A stretch of DNA of 43,148 bases from Flavobacteriales bacterium (GTDB lineage: Bacteria; Bacteroidota; Bacteroidia; Flavobacteriales; UBA7430). A program made the translations under genes and the position numbers. Of the stretch, positions 1 through 7,715 are shown in pieces (position 1 is the stretch's first letter; every line of letters begins with the position of its first letter). The stretch spans positions 1 to 43,148 of the forward strand of contig JAQWKY010000090.1 in assembly GCA_029247585.1 (NCBI GenBank), in the 5' to 3' direction. The notes under the pieces are model-generated. The model was not told the origin of the DNA, ran no database searches, and was given only the letters and a program-made list of their open reading frames with translations.

Positions 1-1279
1 CCAATACGCCTGCTACACCGGTACTATTTGCAATACCAAGATTACAGGTGTCTGTTCCCGGACATGCAGTTACATCATGAGTACTGTCAGCCCCCGGCTC
101 TGCAAAACCTAGTCCATCTAACTCACTGTAAAGTACTTTTAGATTCGCCTCTGGGACGAACTTAATTACAAAACCTTGTCCGATAGTAAATCGAATTTCG
201 TCGGAAGCCAAGCGCTCTACAATCTTTGCCAAGGCACGTGCTTGAGTCGTTGTAAAGTCTCCCGTAAGAAGTCTTACATTTACCGCAAAGTAGCCCTCTT
301 GCTTTTGAGCAATCACATTACTTTTAAACCACTTATCGTATGCTTCGGCGTCAACATCTACAGCAACGGCTTCGGTTAAAGGCTCCGGTCTTTTAGTCTC
401 TTCATAAGCCTCGTGATCTATGTGAAAAGTTTTATATTTTAAAGCTTTACGCTCTAACTCTACCAATCTTTGAAACTCTTCAACACCAATCTTTTTCACC
501 AAGTACTTTAAGCGTGCTTTGTTTCTTCGGGCTCTTTCACCGTGTTTGTCAAATACACGTACCAGTGCTTCACTATAAGGAATAATCGCATCTTCCGGAA
601 GGAAATCGTAAACCGACTGAGCTAGGTAAGGCTGAGCACCCAAACCTCCTGCAATTACCACTTTAAATCCGCGTTGCTCTACATTATCAATAATCTTTGT
701 TTTGGCAATAAACCCAATGTCGTGAATGAAGGTGTAAGCGCTGTCTTCTTCGTTTGATGAAAAGGCAATTTTCACCTTACGCCCCATCTCTTGAGAGATA
801 GGGTTTCTCAAGAAGAAATCAAACATAGCGTGTGCGTACGGACTCACATCAAACGGTTCGTTTTTATCGACTCCGGCTAAAGCAGAAGCGGTAATATTTC
901 TTACCGTATTTCCACAAGCTTCACGCAAGGTAACATCATCTTTTTCGAGCTCTGCCCACAGTTGTGGTGTTCTATCCAAACTCACGTAATGAATTTGAAT
1001 ATCTTGACGTGTGGTAATGTGAAGTTTTCCTGTTGAATATTCATCCGCTACGTCGGCAATTCTAAGTAACTGGTTCACTTTTGTCTTTCCGTAAGGAAGC
1101 TTAATCCGGATCATTTGCACACCAGATTGACGCTGCCCATAAACCCCTCTAGCCAACCGAAGACTTCTAAACTTATCTTCGTCTAACTTCCCATCTTTAA
1201 ACAGGTGGATTTTTCTTTCCAGCTCAATAATATCCTTTTCTACTATGGGATTTTCAATTTCAGTTCTAAAACTTTGCAT
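1..1279 (-). CDS. Siroheme/4Fe-4S sulfite (or nitrite) reductase, 3' end cut by window edge
   Basis: Read in reverse from ATG at 1279, an open frame of about 426 codons runs off the window. It contains the ferredoxin-like half-domain typical of assimilatory sulfite/nitrite reductases (start MQSFRTEIENP; GVYGQRQSGVQMIRIKLPYG; LHITTRQDIQIHYV near residue 80) and, near the cut end, TACPGTDTCNLGIANS, the first Cys pair of the 4Fe-4S/siroheme site. Family members reduce sulfite to sulfide, or nitrite to ammonia, in the cytoplasm with ferredoxin or NADPH-derived electrons. The cysteine-rich leader upstream argues for sulfite reduction and cysteine supply rather than nitrite, but that is inference. 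The second Cys pair and C-terminus are outside the window. Confidence 0.9.
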   Translation of the reverse strand, partial: MQSFRTEIENPIVEKDIIELERKIHLFKDGKLDEDKFRSLRLARGVYGQRQSGVQMIRIKLPYGKTKVNQLLRIADVADEYSTGKLHITTRQDIQIHYVSLDRTPQLWAELEKDDVTLREACGNTVRNITASALAGVDKNEPFDVSPYAHAMFDFFLRNPISQEMGRKVKIAFSSNEEDSAYTFIHDIGFIAKTKIIDNVEQRGFKVVIAGGLGAQPYLAQSVYDFLPEDAIIPYSEALVRVFDKHGERARRNKARLKYLVKKIGVEEFQRLVELERKALKYKTFHIDHEAYEETKRPEPLTEAVAVDVDAEAYDKWFKSNVIAQKQEGYFAVNVRLLTGDFTTTQARALAKIVERLASDEIRFTIGQGFVIKFVPEANLKVLYSELDGLGFAEPGADSTHDVTACPGTDTCNLGIANSTGVAGVL

Positions 1280-1309
1280 GCTATTTGGGGGTTTAGTGTT
1301 TTTGGGTAT

Positions 1310-1336
1310 AAAAAAAAACCTTTCGATGAGGAAAGG
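1310..1336 (-). terminator. Intrinsic terminator/attenuator between Cys leader and reductase
   Basis: On the minus strand CCTTTC, a six-base loop and GAAAGG are followed by nine T. It lies after the second leader ORF and 31 nt before the reductase start, so it must be read through for the reductase to be made. An identical GAAAGG at 1382-1387, inside the second leader ORF, can pair with the CCTTTC arm at 1331-1336 and would prevent the terminator from forming. Confidence 0.75.
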
Positions 1337-1363
1337 CTTTGTATATCTATGATTTCTTGTTTG

Positions 1364-1474
1364 TCATGAGCATATATCTAACCTTTCGTTTTGTGTACAA
1401 CAACACATTACATAACAGGCACAACAATTCATCATTGCGTTGTTCTGGTTAGTGTATGTATTTGAATTTTTCAT
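1364..1474 (-). CDS. Cysteine-rich leader peptide 2 (36 aa)
   Basis: ATG at 1474, TGA at 1364-1366. The peptide has 7 Cys in 36 residues, concentrated in NCCACYVMCCC at residues 16-26, an extreme composition for a random ORF. Codons 30-31 (GAA AGG), nine nucleotides after the last Cys of the cluster, repeat the 3' arm of the downstream terminator. Extra pairing between TATATG at the end of the ORF and CATA...TAT downstream could extend an antiterminator. A ribosome stalled at the first Cys codons would leave GAAAGG free; one that reaches the stop codon would disturb it. This is the arrangement of a ribosome-mediated attenuator sensing charged tRNA-Cys. No experimental support; a small Cys-rich metal-binding peptide is the alternative. 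Confidence 0.7.
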   Translation of the reverse strand: MKNSNTYTNQNNAMMNCCACYVMCCCTQNERLDICS

Positions 1475-1524
1475 GCTGTTGGTTTGTATGGGTAATTTTG
1501 AGTCTGCTTAAATGAAGGTTCACC

Positions 1525-1611
1525 TTAGCAACAACAGCAAGCTGCCTGTGTGGATACACAAGCTGATCTAGAAAGATCATTCGATAGGGCTAAAAAAGTA
1601 ACTTTGTTCAT
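1525..1611 (-). CDS. Cysteine-rich leader peptide 1 (28 aa, ends in four Cys)
   Basis: ATG at 1611, TAA at 1525-1527. The peptide begins MNKVTFLALS and ends QAACCCC immediately before the stop, with 5 Cys in 28 residues. It is the first ORF of the transcript, about 33 nt below the inferred start site. The stop codon is followed by a small hairpin (AAGG TGAA CCTT) that could be sensitive to a ribosome paused on the Cys run. Two independent poly-Cys ORFs on one leader make chance unlikely. Whether this ORF regulates on its own, or controls translation of leader 2 which starts 50 nt further on, cannot be read from the sequence. Confidence 0.65.
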   Translation of the reverse strand: MNKVTFLALSNDLSRSACVSTQAACCCC

Positions 1612-1650
1612 CACTTTTAGGGTCTGTAAAGAATTGTTAAAAACTTTTTG

Positions 1651-1683
1651 TAAATATACAACCATAATCGACTATAAAACAAA
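1651..1683 (-). promoter_or_regulatory. Promoter of the Cys leader - sulfite reductase transcript
   Basis: On the minus strand TTTG (1680-1683) is separated by 21 nt from TATATTTA (1651-1658), close to the Bacteroidota consensus TTTG-N19-21-TAnnTTTG. It predicts transcription starting near 1645 with both leader ORFs in the 5' UTR. It is the only box in the window for which I also find a well-spaced -33 element. Confidence 0.65.
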
Positions 1684-1858
1684 CTATTTTTTGATTATTT
1701 TAAAATAAATCGCCTAACCGCACTGTAAGAGGCGCCATTTGCTTGTGGGAAATTCTTATTCACACGCCCTAAATATTAGAAACTTAACAACAAATACATA
1801 TATGGAGTTAATTCAATAATATTGTTTATATTTAATAGATGATATAATTAAATTTTCG
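1684..1858. other. Intergenic region between divergent transcripts
   Basis: AT-rich spacer between the reductase leader promoter and the lamin-tail-domain gene. It holds a short inverted repeat (CGCCT ... AGGCG, about 1710-1734) with no T-run, and a weak plus-strand -7 candidate TATATTTA at 1827-1834, 24 nt before the start codon at 1859. Nothing else recognised. Confidence 0.4.
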
Positions 1859-4393
1859 ATGAACTATTTATGGGTAATACTGTTGTTTGCAAGTCCTTTG
1901 AATGCCCAATTTGCAGATGATTTTTCTGATGGCAATTTCAAAAAAAACCCGCCCTGGCAAGGCATAGAAGAACATTTTGAGATAGATGATAAAAACAGAT
2001 TGCACTTAAATGCGCCCAGAGAAAGTGGGGCTTCCTACTTAAGGACAAAGACTGAGCTGTTAGAAAATGCCTCATGGGAAATGTCCCTGACATTAGAGTT
2101 CAATCCCTCCTCATCAAACTATGTAGACTGGTATTTAATGGCGAATGATTCGGTGTTAAAGAATTCCACAAAAGCCTATTTTGTTCGAATTGGAGGTGCT
2201 CTGGACGAGGTTTCACTTTACCGTAAAACCAACGAAGAAGAAATTAAACTTATTGATGGCTTGAATAAGCGCATTGATAGCAATCCTGTGAATCTGCGCC
2301 TAAAAGCCACACAAACCCTAGATGGGCACTGGAGTTTATGGATAGATGCATTGGAGGGAAAGGGCTGGGTTTTGGAAGGTGATGTAAGAGACTTTGAAGT
2401 TCGTGAAACGAGTTACTCAGGCGTCCATTGTGTATACACTTCCACGCGTAGTAATCGATTTTATTTTGATGATTTTATCCTTGAGGGCACGCTCTTCATA
2501 GATAGCATTCCTCCGAAACTAATTGCATCTTCAATCGTAAAAGAAAATACAATCCAACTGAATTTTGATGCTGAAGATCTTAGTCTTCCCTCTTTGAGTC
2601 ACTACAAATTAACCCCCCAATCAGTACGACCCAAACAAGTTCTACAAACCGGAACTAAAATAATCCTCATCTTTGAAAATGCACTTCCAAGTAACGAGCA
2701 TTTTCAACTCAAAATAAGCGGTATATCAGACACTTTGGGCAATCTAATGGCAGATACACTTCTCAACTTTTACAGACAGAAACATCAACAATTCGACCTC
2801 GTCATACATGAGATCATGATGAATCCAGAGCCTACTGTTCAATTGCCAAACGTGGAATATATTGAACTCTTCAATCGTGCTAATTATGCGCTAAATATCA
2901 AAGGTTGGCAAGTAAAAACAAATAGCTCGGTACGGACAATTCCGGAGGTTACTCTCGAAGCTAATGAATACCTCCTACTGATGAACCCGGAAGATTTGTA
3001 TGCTTTTAACAATGCTTTAAAACGCCCTCTGAGCCCATGGGTATACTTAGGCAACACCGAAGGCTATATAGGCCTTTTGGACGAGAAAGGGGCAATCATC
3101 CACGAGGTCCAATACCATAAATCATGGATTCAAAACTCGAATAAAGAACGAGGGGGTTGGTCACTAGAAATGATTGACCCAAAGCATTACTGTGCTGGAA
3201 AAAACAATTGGGGGGCCTGTAAAAACCAAGTCGGCGGAACACCTGGATATTCAAACAGTATAGAAGAAAATAAACTCGATAGTAACCGTGTACATATTAA
3301 AGCGATTGAAGTCATTCAGCAAAATGAAATACAATTTAACTGGTCAGAAAATCTGTACGACTCGACACTTTTCAAAATCGACTACACCTACTTTCATCCC
3401 GAAATTAGTGTTCATAGCATCCACCATATGAGGAACAAAACCTTTGTTGAATTTACAGACAATTTGGAAGAAGGGAAAAGCTATTTATTTAACCCAAGTA
3501 AACTCAAAGACTGCTACAACAATGAAATAGGGCAACACGAACTAGAATTTATAAAAGGGGCCTGGCCCAAAGTAGGCTCCATTTACCTCAATGAATTATT
3601 GTTTAACCCCAAGGTAGGAGGTTATGACTATGTGGAACTTTACAACGCCTCAGAAGAATACGTGGACCTTTCCAAACTTTACCTTGGAAATTACGACAGC
3701 CTTTTTAATGACATTACAAATACAGAGCGCATCAGCTTAAGGCCCATCAACTTTCCGCCAAAGGCCTACCTTGCTTTGTGTGAAAGCAAAGATTGGATTG
3801 AATCAAATTACAAAACAAATGAGCATCTGTTTTTTCTTGAGGTCGATCAGCTTCCGAACCTCCCTAATAAAAAAGGAAGTATCGCCTTGAGTAATCTGGC
3901 TTATGAAATTATCGACAAGTATTCCTACCATGAAGACAGTCATTTCTCTCGATTAGAGTCCGTAAAAGGGGTTGCTCTTGAAAGGTTAAATCCTTCGTCA
4001 GAAGAATGGTTCTCGGCATCATCGACTGAAAATTACGGCACTCCCGGTAGAAAAAACTCACAATTCACTTACTCAGTGCCGAGCAAAACAAAATTAGAAA
4101 TCGTACCCGACGTTTTTACCCCCAATTTGGATGGCAAAGAAGACTTCACAAACATCACATTAGTGCCAAAAAATCCGGTGAAGACAAACATCCGTATTTA
4201 CAATAAAAAAGGATTAGAAGTCCGAAAAATCTGTCAATCGGAATTGATCACTCAGAAAACAAGCTGGATTTGGGATGGGTTGGACGAAGAGAGTCTCGAC
4301 CTACCGATGGGCATTTATATGATTGTTGTTGAATTGTGGGCATCGAAAGGCAAGCCCGAGTATTTAAAGCACCCTGTAGTTATACATTACTAA
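1859..4393 (+). CDS. Secreted lamin-tail-domain protein with CHU_C-like C-terminal domain
   Basis: 844 aa with a signal peptide ending LNAQ (about residues 1-16). The N-terminal part (about 20-210) looks like a beta-sandwich. Two lamin-tail-like domains follow: one with VIHEIMMNPEP ... NVEYIELFNRA (about 318-460), the other with IYLNELLFNPKVGGYDYVELYN (about 576-700). Bacterial Ig-like linkers lie between them (PPKLIAS... and its relatives). The C-terminus (about 755-844) carries VPDVFTPNLDGKEDFTNI, a variant of the FTPNGDG motif of gliding-motility-associated domains (T9SS type B sorting). Export by T9SS to the cell surface is therefore inferred; substrate and exact role are unknown. It stands alone between an upstream divergent gene and the SRP RNA gene. 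Confidence 0.75.
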   Translation: MNYLWVILLFASPLNAQFADDFSDGNFKKNPPWQGIEEHFEIDDKNRLHLNAPRESGASYLRTKTELLENASWEMSLTLEFNPSSSNYVDWYLMANDSVLKNSTKAYFVRIGGALDEVSLYRKTNEEEIKLIDGLNKRIDSNPVNLRLKATQTLDGHWSLWIDALEGKGWVLEGDVRDFEVRETSYSGVHCVYTSTRSNRFYFDDFILEGTLFIDSIPPKLIASSIVKENTIQLNFDAEDLSLPSLSHYKLTPQSVRPKQVLQTGTKIILIFENALPSNEHFQLKISGISDTLGNLMADTLLNFYRQKHQQFDLVIHEIMMNPEPTVQLPNVEYIELFNRANYALNIKGWQVKTNSSVRTIPEVTLEANEYLLLMNPEDLYAFNNALKRPLSPWVYLGNTEGYIGLLDEKGAIIHEVQYHKSWIQNSNKERGGWSLEMIDPKHYCAGKNNWGACKNQVGGTPGYSNSIEENKLDSNRVHIKAIEVIQQNEIQFNWSENLYDSTLFKIDYTYFHPEISVHSIHHMRNKTFVEFTDNLEEGKSYLFNPSKLKDCYNNEIGQHELEFIKGAWPKVGSIYLNELLFNPKVGGYDYVELYNASEEYVDLSKLYLGNYDSLFNDITNTERISLRPINFPPKAYLALCESKDWIESNYKTNEHLFFLEVDQLPNLPNKKGSIALSNLAYEIIDKYSYHEDSHFSRLESVKGVALERLNPSSEEWFSASSTENYGTPGRKNSQFTYSVPSKTKLEIVPDVFTPNLDGKEDFTNITLVPKNPVKTNIRIYNKKGLEVRKICQSELITQKTSWIWDGLDEESLDLPMGIYMIVVELWASKGKPEYLKHPVVIHY

Positions 4394-4424
4394 AAAGCGA
4401 CCCAAAAAAAAGAAAACAAAAAAA

Positions 4425-4520
4425 GGGCAAGCTACTTAAATCACAGTGCTCAACCCTCTACCCTTGCTGCGTTCCCGCCCTGGGGGAATTCGAGGGGAGC
4501 GACTTGTCTAAGACTTGCCC
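4425..4520 (-). ncRNA. ffs: 4.5S signal recognition particle RNA
   Basis: On the minus strand the conserved SRP helix-8 core is readable: CCCCCAGGGCGGGAACGCAG, then CAAGGGTA, enclosed by CCCTC/GAGGG, GCT/AGC and AGT/ACT pairs. The 5' GGGCAAG pairs with 3' CTTGCCC, which is followed by seven T (4418-4424), so the closing helix doubles as the terminator. Length is about 96 nt, as in small bacterial SRP RNAs. It binds Ffh to target nascent membrane and secreted proteins. A spurious 85-codon plus-strand frame covers this locus and should not be annotated. Confidence 0.85.
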
Positions 4521-4524
4521 CGCG

Positions 4525-4532
4525 CAAAGATA
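4525..4532 (-). promoter_or_regulatory. -7 promoter box of SRP RNA
   Basis: TATCTTTG on the minus strand, a perfect TAnnTTTG, ends 4 nt before the GGGGCAAG 5' end of the RNA. A weak TTTA lies upstream with 23-nt spacing. The box fixes the RNA 5' end near 4520. Confidence 0.65.
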
Positions 4533-4590
4533 CGATTCTTTGGATTTTGACGACCTAAACTTTGGAAATTTTATCGGCCTTGGCAAGCAA

Positions 4591-4623
4591 TAAAAAATCC
4601 CTTTTCCGATTCGGAAAAGGGAT
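4591..4623 (-). terminator. Terminator of glyS
   Basis: Minus-strand ATCCCTTTTCCGA / TCGGAAAAGGGAT hairpin with almost no loop, followed by six T. It lies 26 nt after the glycyl-tRNA synthetase stop codon. Confidence 0.8.
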
Positions 4624-4648
4624 TGAATGTATCATCTCAAAAATAAGC

Positions 4649-6190
4649 TTAACACTTAGCTAAATTGTGACGTATGCTTACGGATTGATCGATGATGTCT
4701 CGAACGGCATCTATGGGCACCCGTTCTTGTTCCATACTGTCTCTGTGGCGAATGGTCACACAATTGTCCTTTGCCGAATCATTATCCACCGTAATACAGA
4801 AAGGAGTTCCATTCGCATCTTGCCGACGATAACGGCGTCCAATAGAATCTTTTTCTTCAATCACACAATTGAATTCTAATTTCAATTCATCGTATAATTT
4901 TCGAGCCAATTCCGGAAGGCCGTCCTTTTTTGTCAAGGGTAAAATAGCCGCCTTTACCGGAGCTAAAACTGGAGGTAAAGCCAACACAACTCGCGTATCG
5001 TTGTCACCTACTGTTTCCTCACGGTATGCATTGCACATGGTCAATAAGAACATTCGGTCCACACCAATAGAGGTTTCAACCACATAAGGGGTGTAACTTT
5101 CATTGATTTCAGGATCGAAATACTGAACCTTTCTACCTGAGTATTCCTGATGCGCTTTTAGATCGAAGTCGGTACGTGAGTGTATGCCTTCTACCTCTTT
5201 AAATCCAAATGGGAATTGGTATTCTATATCGGCGGCGGCGTTGGCATAATGCGCCAACTTCTCGTGATCGTGAAAACGGTATTTCTCCGCTTCCACCCCT
5301 AAAGATAAATGCCATTTATGGCGTGCCTCTTTCCAATGCTCGTACCATTTCATTTCTTCACCAGGGCGAACAAAAAATTGCATTTCCATTTGCTCAAATT
5401 CACGCATGCGGAAGATAAACTGACGCGCCACAATTTCGTTACGGAACGCCTTACCAATTTGTGCAATACCAAACGGGACTTTCATACGTGCCGTTTTCTG
5501 AACATTCAAAAAGTTCACAAAAATCCCCTGCGCCGTTTCCGGACGCAGCCACAGATCACTCGAACCATCGGCGGTAGCACCCATTTTAGTTCCAAACATC
5601 AGATTAAACTGACGAACATCGGTCCAATTAGCGGTCCCGGAGATCGGGCATTTTATTTCTAACTCTTCAATCAGCGCTTTTACATCTTCCAAATCTTCTT
5701 TTTCTAAGCTTCCATTCAGACGCTTGGAAATAGCCGCCATCTTTTCCTTGTAACCCAAAACTCTTGGATTCGTTTCTAAAAACTGAGCCTTATCAAAAGC
5801 CTCACCAAAACGCTTGGCAGCCTTCTTTACTTCTTTGGCAATTTTACCTTCAATCTTTGCGATGAAATCCTCTACCAAAACGTCTGCTCTATAGCGCTTC
5901 TTGGAATCCTTGTTGTCTATCAAGGGATCATTAAATGCGTCTACGTGTCCTGAAGCTTTCCAAATCGTAGGGTGCATGAAAATTGCAGAATCGATGCCGA
6001 CAATGTTTTCATTCATCTTCACCATAGATGCCCACCAATATTCCTTGATGTTTTTCTTGAGCTCTGATCCGTTTGATCCGTAGTCATAAACAGCTGCTAA
6101 ACCATCGTATAATTCACTCGATTGAAAAACGTATCCGTACTCCTTAGAGTGCGCGATTACTTTCTTAAAAATGTCTTGTTGATTTGCCAT
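4649..6190 (-). CDS. glyS: Glycyl-tRNA synthetase (homodimeric type)
   Basis: 513 aa from the ATG at 6190 (MANQQDIFKKVIAHSKEYGYVFQSS). A longer in-frame reading from 6274 would add a residue string unlike the family. The start chosen also sits 5 nt after a perfect -7 box. Class II core: LMFGTK, LRPETAQGIFVNF (motif 2 region), FGIAQIGKAFRNEI, FRMREFEQMEMQFFV. The C-terminal anticodon-binding domain is about 410-510 (LPPVLAPVKAAILPL). It charges tRNA-Gly in the cytoplasm. This is the eukaryote/archaea-like alpha2 enzyme used by Bacteroidota, not the alpha2beta2 GlyQ/GlyS form. Confidence 0.93.
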   Translation of the reverse strand: MANQQDIFKKVIAHSKEYGYVFQSSELYDGLAAVYDYGSNGSELKKNIKEYWWASMVKMNENIVGIDSAIFMHPTIWKASGHVDAFNDPLIDNKDSKKRYRADVLVEDFIAKIEGKIAKEVKKAAKRFGEAFDKAQFLETNPRVLGYKEKMAAISKRLNGSLEKEDLEDVKALIEELEIKCPISGTANWTDVRQFNLMFGTKMGATADGSSDLWLRPETAQGIFVNFLNVQKTARMKVPFGIAQIGKAFRNEIVARQFIFRMREFEQMEMQFFVRPGEEMKWYEHWKEARHKWHLSLGVEAEKYRFHDHEKLAHYANAAADIEYQFPFGFKEVEGIHSRTDFDLKAHQEYSGRKVQYFDPEINESYTPYVVETSIGVDRMFLLTMCNAYREETVGDNDTRVVLALPPVLAPVKAAILPLTKKDGLPELARKLYDELKLEFNCVIEEKDSIGRRYRRQDANGTPFCITVDNDSAKDNCVTIRHRDSMEQERVPIDAVRDIIDQSVSIRHNLAKC

Positions 6191-6195
6191 AGCTG

Positions 6196-6203
6196 CAAAA
6201 GTA
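6196..6203 (-). promoter_or_regulatory. -7 box directly upstream of glyS
   Basis: TACTTTTG on the minus strand with only five bases (CAGCT) before the ATG. Transcription would begin at or within a few bases of the start codon, giving a leaderless or nearly leaderless mRNA. No TTTG at the expected -33 distance. Confidence 0.55.
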
Positions 6204-6306
6204 ATAAATAGTATGATATGACCGAGAGGTGTTTGGCTAAGTTCATGGATTAACACCAGGCCCTGATAAAACAATACCTCAGAAAGGTTCGGTCAAGACG
6301 AAAAGA

Positions 6307-7281
6307 TTATTTTTTACGATCGATGACGTATTTTATAAGCGCTTGTAAAGAGGTTTTGGCCTCGGAATCAGGCATCTCAGAAATGATTTCTACAGCCTTT
6401 GCTTGATAAGCATACATCTTTTCCTCAGCGTATTTTAGCCCTCCACTTTGGCGAACGAAATCAATGACTTCCTTTACTTTTTTCGGATTGTTGTGATGTC
6501 TTTTGATGATATTGATGATCTGCCTACGTGTACTTTTATCACATTGCTGAAGTGCAAAAATAAGGGGCAAGGTCATCTTTTGTTCCTTAATATCGATCCC
6601 CACAGGCTTACCAATCAGTCCTTGTTTTTGGTAGTCAAAAAGGTCGTCTTTAATTTGGAAGGCAATTCCAATCGCCTCACCAAAATCCCACATCTTTTGA
6701 ATTTGTTCTTCATCTTTTGTTACGGAAGAACATCCGACAGCACAACAAGCAGCGATCAATGAGGCGGTTTTCTTACGAATAATTTCATAGTAAACCTCTT
6801 CAACAATATCCAATCGTCTGGCTTTCTCAATCTGTAATAATTCTCCCTCACTCATTTCTTCAACTGCACGAGAAGTAAGCTTTAGAAGGTGAAAGTCTTC
6901 ATTTTTTACCGCCAGTAATAAGCCTTTGGAGAGTAAAAAGTCGCCAACCAAAACAGCGATCTTATTTTTCCATAGCGCATTGATCGAAAAAAATCCGCGA
7001 CGCATATTGGCATCATCAACAACATCATCATGAACTAAGGTTGCCGTATGTAAAAGCTCGATCATTGAGGCTCCACGAAAAGTACTCTCATTCATCTCGC
7101 CACATAATTTAGCAGATAGAAAAACAAACATCGGTCGCATTTGTTTCCCCTTACGCTTTACGATGTAATTTGTGATCTTATCCAATAAAGGCGTTTTACT
7201 CGCCATCGAAGCTTTGAACTTGGACTCAAAAGAGTCCATTTCATTTTTTATTGGAGCTTTTATTTGATCGATAACCGACAT
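6307..7281 (-). CDS. Polyprenyl (long-chain) diphosphate synthase
   Basis: 324 aa from ATG at 7281 (MSVIDQIKAPIKNEMDSF). The reading can be extended three codons to a TTG, but that TTG lies inside the -7 box. Both aspartate motifs are present: LVHDDVVDDA near residue 82 (FARM) and FQIKDDLFDY near 210 (SARM), plus GKQMRP near 47 and the KKTASLIAACC helix. The family condenses isopentenyl diphosphate onto allylic diphosphates to make the side chain of menaquinone (octaprenyl/heptaprenyl-type). The residues before the first DDxxD do not let me predict chain length. Single gene, transcribed toward glyS with its own promoter. Confidence 0.88.
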   Translation of the reverse strand: MSVIDQIKAPIKNEMDSFESKFKASMASKTPLLDKITNYIVKRKGKQMRPMFVFLSAKLCGEMNESTFRGASMIELLHTATLVHDDVVDDANMRRGFFSINALWKNKIAVLVGDFLLSKGLLLAVKNEDFHLLKLTSRAVEEMSEGELLQIEKARRLDIVEEVYYEIIRKKTASLIAACCAVGCSSVTKDEEQIQKMWDFGEAIGIAFQIKDDLFDYQKQGLIGKPVGIDIKEQKMTLPLIFALQQCDKSTRRQIINIIKRHHNNPKKVKEVIDFVRQSGGLKYAEEKMYAYQAKAVEIISEMPDSEAKTSLQALIKYVIDRKK

Positions 7282-7287
7282 GAAGGC

Positions 7288-7295
7288 CAAATGTA
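7288..7295 (-). promoter_or_regulatory. -7 box of polyprenyl synthase gene
   Basis: TACATTTG on the minus strand, six bases (GCCTTC) before the ATG at 7281, suggesting a very short 5' UTR. Confidence 0.5.
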
Positions 7296-7403
7296 ATAAT
7301 AATTGTCCTTTTGACTTCGTGTAAAATAAATTATTGGTGGGCTTATGGATGAAAAAATTACGTAAATTACAGAGACCTTCCGGTAACTGTCAGGATTATC
7401 TAT

Positions 7404-7523
7404 TATCATCCTAAGCTTTTCGACGGGTGAGTATGCCGTTCTTCGACAGGCTCAGAGTGACATGCTTTTTTATCATTAATCATCCTGCACCTTCAATTGT
7501 CATCCTGAACTTGTCGAAGGATA
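7404..7523. repeat. REP-like inverted repeat cluster
   Basis: Three related units: TATCATCCTAAGC...TTCGACGG (7404-7426, degenerate), CTTCGACAGGCTCAGAGTGACA in inverted orientation (about 7441-7462) and TGTCATCCTGAAC...GTCGAAGGAT (7499-7523). The last two form an imperfect stem with a 36-nt spacer. Sequences of this kind (TGTCATCCTGA...TTGTCGAAGG) are scattered between genes in many Bacteroidota genomes. No ORF here. Confidence 0.65.
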
Positions 7524-7580
7524 AGACAACTTAATGAAAAGCAAAACTTTTGACTGCATGACTGCACGACAATTACTTTT

Positions 7581-7715
7581 TCTGCTAGTCCGCTTGTTTA
7601 CCACAAAACAATTTTATGGGCTTTTGTCTTGATGCAAAAGGACGTAAATAGGTTTGCGAAAGCAAACAATTTATTTGCCGAAGGAAACTTTTAGGTACCG
7701 AAACGGACTAGCAGA
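7581..7715. mobile_element. 135-bp MITE-like element with TIRs and 8-bp target duplication
   Basis: TCTGCTAGTCCG (7581-7592) and its exact complement CGGACTAGCAGA (7704-7715) bound a 135-bp AT-rich segment with no ORF. It is flanked by identical TTACTTTT at 7573-7580 and 7716-7723. The interior has a hairpin GTTTGC gaaa GCAAAC (7652-7667). Perfect 12-bp TIRs plus an 8-bp direct repeat match a nonautonomous DNA transposon. The right-hand target copy contains the rlmN stop codon (minus-strand AAAAGTAA), so insertion left rlmN intact. The parent transposase family is not visible in the window. Confidence 0.7.

Noticed and set aside
4336-4593. 85-codon plus-strand frame after the lamin-tail-domain gene
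   Set aside because: It overlaps the SRP RNA on the other strand; its Cys/Pro-rich text is the translated complement of the RNA helix.
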